Shown: positions 11,306-20,677 of the stretch, in pieces | Layout of the letters: each line of letters starts with the position of its first letter | Numbering within the stretch: the stretch's first letter is position 1 | Source of the DNA: Daldinia sp. FL1419 | Taxonomy: Eukaryota; Ascomycota; Sordariomycetes; Xylariales; Hypoxylaceae | DNA: 55,953 bases | Reading direction: 5' to 3' | Assembly (NCBI GenBank): GCA_025201765.1 | Contig: MU623519.1 | Location: 1-55,953 of the forward strand | Notes under the pieces: model-generated | The model's database searches: none | What the model was told of the DNA's origin: nothing | Seen by the model: only the letters and a program-made list of their open reading frames with translations | Position numbers and translations under genes: made by a program

Positions 11306-11956
11306 TACAAAAAGGATATTGTAATACTAATAATTTATTTATTATTTTTTAATATAAAAATTAATAATTAGTATTTTAATTTATAAAAATATAGAATATT
11401 AATATTATTATAAATATATATTAAAAAAATAAGATTAAAGAGTTTTTTATTAAATAAAAAGATTTTTAAAATAAATATTCTTAAATATAAATATAATAAA
11501 AGGGAAATAATATAATATATAATTCTTAAATATCCTAAATATATTTTAATATAGATTTATTTTAAATAGAATTTAATTTCAAAATCTTTTTTAATTAATA
11601 TAAATTATTAAAGAATATTATGTAATCCTAATAAAATCTTATTAATAATTTATTAATTCTTTAAATGAATTTAATTATTTATATATAAAGTAATATTATA
11701 ATTTATTTAATATAAATATTTTTAAAAGTCTTATATTAAATAAAAGGAATTTATCATTAAATGAAAAAATATAAATAATAATATATTAATAAAAGTTGTT
11801 AAAAAAATTATATTTATTAAAATCATTTTTTTTATATTTATTTCTTTACCCTCCTTCTTATCTTTTTTAATTATATATATTAAAAAATATTAAATAAAGA
11901 TAAATATATTTTTTAAAAAAAGGTTATATTTATTAAGGTTTAAATTTAGATATTGA

Positions 11957-12358
11957 ACCGGTGTAATGCAATTAGGTCATAAATACTACCCTGTAGAGAC
12001 ACTATCTCCTCCTTAGAGTTAGACCCTCCAAGGCTCCATAGCTCTTTTGGACATAAATAGGCCTTCAAAAGTTGTCTTTTTTATTTAATCAGTAAAGATT
12101 TATTAAATTCTATAATTTAATTTTTTTATAAAATTTTTATATAAAAATATATAATTTTAATTTCCTTTTTAAAGATATTTTCTTATAATATATTACTATT
12201 AATAAGCAATTACTTTTATTAGATTCTTTATTCAATCAACTTATTCCCCTCTTTAAAATATAGTCACCTTATATCCTCGAACTTATACAGCCTCTGGTTT
12301 GCTATGGGTTAATTAAAGTATAAGGCATATCCTGCAGGAGCTATTAGAGCTCCTGTTT
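11957..12358 (-). repeat. Array-family fragment inserted in a LINE
   Basis: It matches the left part of the inverted array at 45330-45720 (GTAGAGAC.CTAT...CCTCCTTA, CTCCATAGCTCTTTT, AGGGCATATCCTGCAGGAGC). The host LINE breaks at AAATTTAGATATT and resumes with ATATATTAAGAAATTATT. A clean target duplication is not obvious. Confidence 0.55.
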
Positions 12359-13367
12359 AATATATTAAGAAATTATTAAAGATTTGTAAAAAATTATTAT
12401 TAAAAATAATAAAATATTTAATATTAATTAAATTTCATAAATAAAGATTTATTATAATAATAATATATAAAAATAATAAAAGTTATTAAGAATAAAATAA
12501 TATATATATATTTCTTTTTAAAATTGATTTTTTTATAAATTTTATATTATATTTAATAAATATTAATAAAATAAATATAAAAAAGATTATATTATAAAAT
12601 AATTATAATATTAATAATATTAAAATAAATAAATTTTTTTAAAATTATTAAAATATATAAAAATTGTGGATTTGGTAAATAAAGGATTAAATATAATAAA
12701 AATAATTATTAAATATTATTAATAATTTTTAATAAATTTTTTAAAGATTTAAAAATTTTAGAAAAGTTATAATAAAGTTTTAATTATTAATTTTTGGAAG
12801 TATATTAAAAAAGCGTAATTATATTCTTTATATAATTTTCTATCCTTAATAAATAAATTATTTTTATTATATATAATTATATTGGAATTATAATTTTAAT
12901 ATAATATAATATTAAAATATTATATTAGGTTTAAAATATTATAATAGTTTTTAATAAAGAAATTAAAATATTAAAAGAAATTTAATAATAAAATAAAATT
13001 AAAAAAGTAATAAATATTTATAAATATATAAATTATCTTTTATTTAATATAATGTATATATAAAAATAAAATAAATTTTTTAAGGTAACATTAAATTATA
13101 AATATAATGGATAAAATAATATTATATTATAAGATTATAAAGTATAAATAATATATATAAAAAAGATTAAAATTAGTTGGAAAAGGTTATGGATTAATAA
13201 TATTATTTTAAATTATTTTATAGAATAAATATAATATTATATTATTAAAAAGAAAATTGTAAAAGAAAGAATGGATAATGGTTTTTTATAAAGATATGAA
13301 ATTATTTATATATATTTATATTTTATATAAATTATATATATTTTAATTTTTTTAAAATAATTTTTTT

Positions 13368-13572
13368 TGTTGGTAGGTACGTACGTAAGATAAAAGCAAG
13401 ATAATAATAAAATAAATAACAATAGGGGTAAGATTGGTATATTGAAGTTATCTAAAGAAAAAAGCTATTTAAGAGAGATAAGTGGGAAATCTATCTTTAT
13501 ATAATAATAGATACATAGGTACTTCTTAATTGTAATTTACCATATCAAGGCACATAAATCATACAACCACCA
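13368..13572 (+). mobile_element. Solo LTR, family 2, complete
   Basis: The 205-bp sequence TGTTGGTAGGTACGTACG ... ATACAACCACCA sits inside the LINE 3' region, flanked by TTTTT on both sides (13363-13367 and 13573-13577). The duplication is weak evidence because it is homopolymeric, but the LINE sequence is continuous across it. Partial copies are at 6375 and 54439. Confidence 0.7.
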
Positions 13573-13918
13573 TTTTTATAATGTAATAATATTTTTATTA
13601 TTTATTAAAAAAATAATAAAATTATTTTAAATTTTATTATTATTTTATATTTAAATTCTTATTATATTATTTTATAAAATTTAGGTATTATAAGGTTTTA
13701 AATATTCTTTTATATTAAAATTTAATTATTTTTATTAGAATATAAATTTTAATAGAAATATAAATTAAAATTAAAATTATAATAATATAGTTTAATTAGA
13801 TAGGTAGTGGGTAGGCTTTTTCTGATATATGGTTCCTACTTAGAACATATATGAAAAGATAGATTGGATATTTATAATATATTTTAAATAAATCAAAATA
13901 ATAATAAATAAATAATAA

Positions 13919-15009
13919 TTTAAAATTTTATTTATTTATTATTATTAAGACCTAATATATATTAATAGAAAATTTATAAATAAATTATAAATTATTCTTT
14001 CTTTTTATTATATTAATATCCTTTTTTAAATATATTAATTCAAAATTATATTATATTAAAAATAGTATAATATTTTTTATTTTTTAATTCCATATTAAAT
14101 ACAATATTAAAAATATTAATTATTAACGTTTTTAATTTCTTTTCATTATTATTTTTGTTATTATAATATTTGAAATTTAGAATATTATGTATAATAATAT
14201 AATATTAAATATTTTAAATAAGGAATTTATTCCCAATTTAATATATATAATTATTTTTAAAATAAAAAGATTTTAAGATTTAATATTCCTTTTAGATTAG
14301 ATACTTTATAACAAGATATTAATAAATTAGTAGATTAGCGTTTTTAAGATTGATTATATAAAATATATCAATTAATTTAATAAATTTATAATTTTAATTT
14401 AATATTTTATAATATATATTAATTTTAAATAAAATTGTTATATAGCATTAATTTTTAATTTATTAATTAAATCTTTGTTTGTAAAGCTTTCTTAATTTAA
14501 ATTATTTATAATTTTGAGAATACTCTAAAAAATAAATTTAATTTTGTATGTATTAAGAGCTAAAAAACGACGCTGTAATCGTTCATAAGCAATTACGCCT
14601 TATATATTGTACAATATATCCCTTAGGTAAGCATATGTAATAAGGTTATTTAAATTACAGTACTTAATATCCTTAAATTCTTTATAGCATTGGTTCAGGC
14701 CCTCGGCTCTCTAGAATCTAATTGTAAGTGGCTATTAGCCATCAGCCAAACATACCTCTACTTATAACATAATGATTTATAATTTAAAAATATTTATTTA
14801 ATGTAATATTATATGATATTTTTAATTCAATTTGAATCCTGTGCCTTACTACCAGTACTAATCTGGTTCTAGGGCTTAAATACAGGTTTAGCGTAATTAT
14901 TAAATACAGGGAATTATAGGTATTTCTACTGTACAAATTGGGCTTATAATTATTAAGAATTAAAAAATGATATTGTAATTATTTATAAGTAATTATGCCT
15001 TATATACTG
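13919..15009. other. AT-rich stretch with a less AT-rich core and a 65-bp direct repeat
   Basis: Mostly A/T, but 14550-14960 is richer in G and C (for example GGTTCAGGCCCTCGGCTCTC near 14692). A direct repeat opens and closes that core: 14553-14617 and 14956-15022 (GCAATTACGCCTTATAT versus GTAATTATGCCTTATAT). The second copy differs from the first almost only by C-to-T and G-to-A. I see no open frame or RNA that I recognise. It may be a small LTR-like or TRIM-type element. Confidence 0.45.
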
Positions 15010-15273
15010 TGCGATAATATGTTATAGTAATTATTTGATTTATTATTATATTTATTTAATTGAAATTAATTTAATTCAACTTAAATCTAAATTTGAAATA
15101 TTATATAATAGTTAATTAAATTATATAATATTTTTAATATATATAAGGATATATTTTAAAATTAAATAGAAATAATATCTTATCTATTAATAATACAATT
15201 AATTAAAAGAATTTATAAATATATATAATTAAATTATTTAATAAATTTATAAATTAAAATATTAATAAATAAA
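15010..15273 (+). mobile_element. Copia copy 2, left part
   Basis: It matches the reverse complement of about 29230-29510 (TTCAACTTAAATCTAAATTT, then TAAGGATATA), the region downstream of the copia reverse transcriptase. It ends at 15273 with TAAATAAA, the target duplication of the TIR element inserted next to it, and continues at 19331. Confidence 0.7.
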
Positions 15274-18200
15274 GAACAACATTAGTTGGGCAGTAGGGGG
15301 CGTGATATTTGGGCAATAACCATATAATTTATGAAATGTACAATAAGTATATACCTTTATATATAATTTTAATAATAACCTTTTGTACCAAAAGTGAACC
15401 CCTCTTTTTTAATTTTAATATATTATCTAATAAAATCCTCATTACTTATATTAAATCTCAACCCTCTTAATTTAATACCTTATTTATATTAAATCAACCT
15501 TTTTTTAATTATAATAATTTATGTCTTTCTTATTTCATTAATTATGCCATAAATCTAATTGATTAATTAATTCTTAAAGAAATTAAAGAAAAAACCTCAT
15601 AATTTTAAACGTTTAATCCTATTGTATAAGCACCTCCGATTGTAATCAAATATAAATTGGCTTAAAGAATTGTAAATTGAATTAGTTTTTAAATAATATC
15701 AATTATTAATATTTTTAAGTGGTTTTTGAATTAATATAATAAATCAAAGTGATTTTAAATTTTAATATACCCTGTATGCACATTTATGGCTTCTTGTGGT
15801 GTACAGTTCTAAACTACGTTTTTTTAATTGAATAGAAGTTTATATTAATAAAATTCCCTTGCAAATTGTTTAATTAGGGTATTAAATAAGAGATTTAATT
15901 ATTAGTTTTAATTTAATAAAAGTTTTATTAGTTAAATATATAATAATTATATCCTAAAAAAAGTAGGTATTAAAGTAATTAAATAAAAGGTTAATAGAAG
16001 TAATTATTGGAAATGGTAATTGGTGTTTAAGAGGTAGAATTGATGATATATTTCATATGAGAGAGAAATCATAAATTATTGTAAGAAGGTATATTAAAGG
16101 TAATGTTTAAAGAGTTTGATTTGATTAAATAAAAATCAATATTTGAAGGTTTATATATTGAATAGGAGTTGTAATTGAATAGGAGTTTTAATAGTTTTTT
16201 AGATATAAGGTGATTATATCCTAAAGAAGATATTCAAATAATTAAATATAAGGTTAATTGATAGAGGTAATTGTTAATGTTTATGAGATAGAATGGATGA
16301 TACATTCAATTGGAGAAAAGGTTATAAATTATTGTAAAAAGTTATATAAAAGGTGATGTTTAAAAAGTTTAATTTGATTAAATAAGAATTAATTTTTGAG
16401 GGTTTATTTATGTTTAAAAAAAAGTTTGTGGAGATTTTAGAAGGGTTTGTTCTATGGAGGTTAATAGGGTTTTATAGTTAAATATAATGTGATTATATTG
16501 TAAAGAAAATATTAAAGTGATTAAATGAAAGGTTAATAAAGGTGATTGTTGGGAATGGTAATTGGTGTTTAAGATAATATATTTAATTAAAGATAAGAGA
16601 GGTGTATATTATCTTAAGAAGTTATAAGAAAAATTGATAATATTGAAGAGTTTAATTTGATTAAATAAGAATCAACTCTTAAGGGTTTATATATTAAAAA
16701 GGAGTTTTTGCAAAATATGCCTTGTATTTTAGCTTCTTTATAATAAATTATATTCTAACGATAGTAAGTATTAAAATGATTAAATAGAATGATTAATAGA
16801 GGTGATTATTAGCAATGATAGTGCGTTTTTAAAGAGGTTATATTCAATAAGAGGTAAGAAAGGTGTATATTATCGTACGAAGGTCTACAAGAAAACTGAT
16901 AATTCTATGCTTGAGAAAATGATCTGATCAGACAAGAAACAACTCTTGAAGGCCTATTTATATTCCAAACAGGCTGTGGAAACTTTAAAGGGGTTGATTC
17001 CATAGAAGCTAATAAGGTTTTTACTAAATAGCTTCAATTACATAATTACACTATCCCAATTCAATATATTCAATATTATTACTATTAAACAAGAACTCTA
17101 ATAATTACTTAAATATAAAATAATTATATCCTAAAAAAAATATTAAAGTAATTAAATATAAAGCTAATAAAAATAATTACTAGCAATAATAACTAAGGCT
17201 CAAAAAATAAATAAATAATATATTCAATAAGAAAGCAAATTCATAAACTATTATACAAGTTATAAAAAAATGGGATAATCCTATAGAACTTAATCTAATC
17301 AAACAAGAAAACAACTTCTAAAAGCCTATTTATATTAAACAAAAACTCTAATAACTCCTACACTTTAACTACCCCATAATAAACCAAAGATTTAAATGGA
17401 ATAAAACATATAAAATAACCATATCCCAAAAAAAATTTTAAAGTAATCAAATAAAAGAACTAATAAAACTAACTACTAGTAATAGTAACGCGTGTAAGAG
17501 ACTATATTCAATAGGAGGCAAAAAAGGTGTATATTATTATATAAAGCTCTATAAAAAAACTAGTAACTCTATACTTAAAAATTTAACCTAATCAAACAAA
17601 AAAAACAACTCTTAAAGGCCTATTTATATCCAAAGCTTGTGGAAATCTTAAAAACATTTATTCTATAGAAGCTAATAAGGTTTTGTAAAGTAGCTCTAAT
17701 TACATAATTATATTACCCCAGTTCACTATAATAAAAAGTTTAATCTAATCAGATAAGAATTAGTTCTTAAGGGTTTATATATTAAATAAAAAATTTAATA
17801 ATTAAATGTAAGGTAATTATATCTTAAAGAAGGTAAGTATTAAAATAATTAAATAAAAGGCTAATAGAGGTGATTGTTGGTAATGGTAATTAATACTTAA
17901 AAGATAAATAATCTTGAACAAGAACTCTAATAACTCTTGCAGGATATACCCTATATTTTAATTAATTCATAATAAACCAAAAGTTTAATTAAGCTAGAGG
18001 ATGCAAGGTGTCTATAGCTTAAGGAGGGTAATAGAATGATTAAATAAATAAATTAATAGAGGTGACTATTTACCAATAATAGCACGCTCAAAAAATGGAA
18101 AAAACAATACATTTAATAAAAGAACAAATTTATAATCTATTATAAAAAATTATAAAAAAAAGTGATAGTTTTTTAAAATTTAACCTAATCAAATAAAAAT

Positions 18201-19330
18201 CAACTTTTAAAAACCTATATATTAAATAAAAATTTTAATAGTTCATATAAATTATACCTTATCTTGCACTTCAACTACCCCATAATAAATTACATCCTAA
18301 AAAAAGTATTAAAATAATCAAATATAAAACTAATAGAAGTTATTACTAGGAATAATAACTAACATTTAAAAAATAAAATAAACAATATATTCAAAAAATA
18401 AAAAAATTATAAAATATTATAAAAAACTATATAAAAGATAATACTTAAAAAACTTAATTTAATCAAACAAAAATTAAATTTTAAAAACCTATATATTAAA
18501 TATAAACTCTAATAGTTTTTACAGGATATACCCTACACTTTAATTAACCAATAACAACTAAAAATTATATAAAAAAGAGGATATAAGGTAATTATATCCT
18601 AAAAAAGAAAATAGAACAATCAGATAAAATAAATTACTATATATAATTAGTTTTGAATGGTAGCAATTTATAAAAAATTATATTTAAAAAAAGATTAAAA
18701 TTATATATTATCATATAAAGTTTTATAAAGAAATTAATCTTATAAAATTTAAAAAGCCTATGTTGATTAAATAAAAAAACCAATTTTTAAAAACCTATTT
18801 ATATTTAAAAAAGTTGTGGAGACTTAAGAGGTTTGGTTTTAGGGAGGTTAATAAGGTCTTTATAGGGTAATATCTATTATATATATATATTACCCCAATT
18901 TATTATAATTTAGATAAATTGGATTAATAAATATAATAATAATTATATTTTGATTTAATAATTTTTTTTAATTTAAAAATTATATTTATTATTAAATATT
19001 TAATTAATAATTATAGAATAAAATTAATTGGTCTTAAAAATAAAACTAATTACAAAGTAATCAATCCCAAAAAACTAGTAAGTTATAATAATATAAATAA
19101 TTAGTTAATTAAATTATAAGATTTATAAAAATAACTAATTGTACGATATATATAAAGGTATATAAATTCTATAATAAATTAAATATTTTCTTCAAAAAAT
19201 TAAAATCTTAAAGAAGTACAAGAAAATATCAAGAAATATATATTAAAAAGTACATACCCCTTAGGAATTCCATTTCTTTTATAATTATTATTTAAATATC
19301 ACATTTCCTACTGCCCAACTAATATTACTC
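15274..19330 (+). mobile_element. 4.06-kb TIR element (hAT-like by target duplication) carrying a tandem array
   Basis: The ends are inverted: GAACAACATTAGTTGGGCAG at 15274 and the reverse complement of GAGTAATATTAGTTGGGCAG at 19330. They agree over about 45 bases with transition differences only. The perfect 8-bp duplication TAAATAAA (15266-15273 and 19331-19338) occurs once in the uninterrupted copia copies. Eight-bp duplications are typical of hAT and a few other DNA transposon superfamilies. There is no transposase frame; the interior is a head of about 550 bp, a long degenerate tandem array and a tail of about 420 bp, so it is non-autonomous. The superfamily is my inference. Confidence 0.7.
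15830..18900 (+). repeat. Tandem array inside the TIR element, units about 250-370 bp
   Basis: Recurring blocks in the same order: an ATTGAACAGGAGCTCTAATAG-like stretch, AGGATATGCCCT.CA.TTTAA, ACCCCATAATAAA, GGTAATTATATCCTAA, AAAGGCTAATAGAGGTGATTG, GATACATTCAA, then TTAATCTGATTAAATAAGAATCAA. Units are heavily and unevenly mutated, some toward A/C-poor and some toward G-poor strands. It relates to the arrays at 49840-52916 (direct) and 45330-47330 (inverted), and shares blocks with 6715-9104. Confidence 0.65.
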
Positions 19331-19954
19331 TAAATAAAATATAATTATTATCTTAATCATTAAAATTAAATTATTTATTTTAATTTAAATTATAAAAAAA
19401 GGATTTTATATATTATAATTAATTAAAAACTTTAAAATTTAATTTATTAATTTATTTATTATTACCCCAATTTACCTAAAATATATTACAGGTATTTGGT
19501 CCATCTTTTAGTATTTGTTCCAGGTAGGAATTGTATTCCGGAAAAAACCTACCCGCTGCCTATCCGAATAAACTACGTTGCTATAACTTTGGCTTCACCT
19601 TATGTTCTTTAAAATTTAATTTAAAAATTTAATTATATTTTTATTATATAATAATAAATAATTAATTAAATTAATTTAGAAACTATGAATATAAATAGGT
19701 TTATAAAAGTATTATTATAGAAAAAATATATCCATTTTAAAAAATAAATTAATTTAATAGATATTTTAAATTATTAAAAAATCAAAATATTTATAAATAT
19801 GAATAAAATAGTACAATAAAAGTAGGAAATAAATGAAAAAGTTATTAAGCAAGTATGATTGAAGGAATATATTAATTTTCAAATATAAAGGCATTATATT
19901 TTTTTTTAATATTATATATTTCAAATTTATTTATTAATTTTATTTAAGGAGATA
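19331..19954 (+). mobile_element. Copia copy 2, right internal part
   Basis: It continues the copia sequence broken at 15273 and is collinear with 1-515 except for the LINE insertion at 19447-19606. No coding frame survives. Confidence 0.75.
19447..19606 (-). mobile_element. Short 5'-truncated LINE insertion with 17-bp target duplication
   Basis: 160 bp of LINE 3' end in minus orientation (tail of TAATAAATAAATTAA type at 19447, then the GGTAAATTGGGG complement). It is flanked by CTTTAAAATTTAATTTA at 19430-19446 and 19607-19623. The copia copy at 1-515 shows the empty site. It keeps CTACCCGCTGCCTATCCG, so it is only lightly mutated. Textbook target-primed insertion. Confidence 0.85.
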
Positions 19955-20107
19955 TATTAAATTAATAAATCTTTTTAAAATAGCGTAGAAAATTCTTTCT
20001 TTTATTATAATTCCATAAAAAGCCTTACTATTTTCTTTAAAATTTTAAAAATAATGAGAATAATTTGAATTTTATAAACATAATTTTTCCCTATATATTA
20101 TGTAATA
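19955..20107 (+). repeat. Copia copy 2, 3' LTR (153 bp)
   Basis: It matches 516-667 and the two LTRs of the 26979-33875 element. It is followed at once by the 3' part of a family-1 LTR, so this copia copy probably landed inside that LTR. Confidence 0.75.
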
Positions 20108-20158
20108 CCTAGGCAATGTACAATTCTGCCAGGCCAGGTGGTCCGTGCTTCCAGCAGG
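20108..20158 (+). repeat. Family-1 LTR remnant (3' 51 bp)
   Basis: CCTAGGCAATGTACAATTC through CAGGATCCATA matches 8395-8447 with few changes. The rest of this LTR is not found to the left of copia copy 2 within reach of a simple alignment. Confidence 0.75.
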
Positions 20159-20677
20159 ATCCATAGAAGGTCCCTCTGGTAAAGCTAATAAATGAGAGCG
20201 TTTCCCTTGGATAGGTAGGTAGGTAGTCTCAATTGTCTTGACGGAGGTATGACTACCACTTGAAGTAATGGGGCTCTGGGGCAGTTTGAGAGTTAAGAAA
20301 AGAGTCCTACGAATCGAGATAATTACGTTAGGGTTATACTTCAGGCCAAGAGTCCGTGTAAATAGCGTAAATCATTTCCATAAATAATGGCATATCTCGT
20401 ATAATAATTCTTGTGAACATATTAACCCCCCTTTTCACTTCCTCAACATTAACAAAAATACTATAGCTTATTATCATAGAATCCCTTATGGGAGCAGGGA
20501 TGGGAAGCGTATATTTACTCCCCTTCATCTCACCAATAAATATTATAATTCAATATCACATATATATGTTGGATATGTGGTTACGGCAATGTATTTGTAT
20601 GCCTAGGGATCTCATTTACATAGATGTATATCATAGTTCTAGCTTATTAAATAGCGTAGCACATTTCAGCTCCTTCA
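20159..20677. other. Trehalase 3' flank, balanced composition, no gene recognised
   Basis: Single-copy looking DNA with a (TAGG)4 run near 20213-20227. Short ORFs on both strands (20334-20528 minus, 20488-20691 plus) show no family resemblance, and the plus one overlaps the end of trehalase. It probably contains the trehalase 3' UTR. Confidence 0.5.

Larger units (their letters stand above)
10084..13918 (+). mobile_element. Tad1-like LINE copy, internally deleted and nested
   Basis: It starts like 34970 (GATTTTTTGGTTTTT...). It jumps near 10320-10380 from the 5' region straight to the end of the RT region (10383 on matches 38925 on), then follows the full copy to its 3' tail at 13918. It is interrupted by another LINE fragment (about 10960-11305), an array fragment (about 11957-12358) and a solo LTR (13368-13572). 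The 69-aa ORF at 10264-10473 spans the deletion junction and is a relic, not a gene. Confidence 0.7.
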
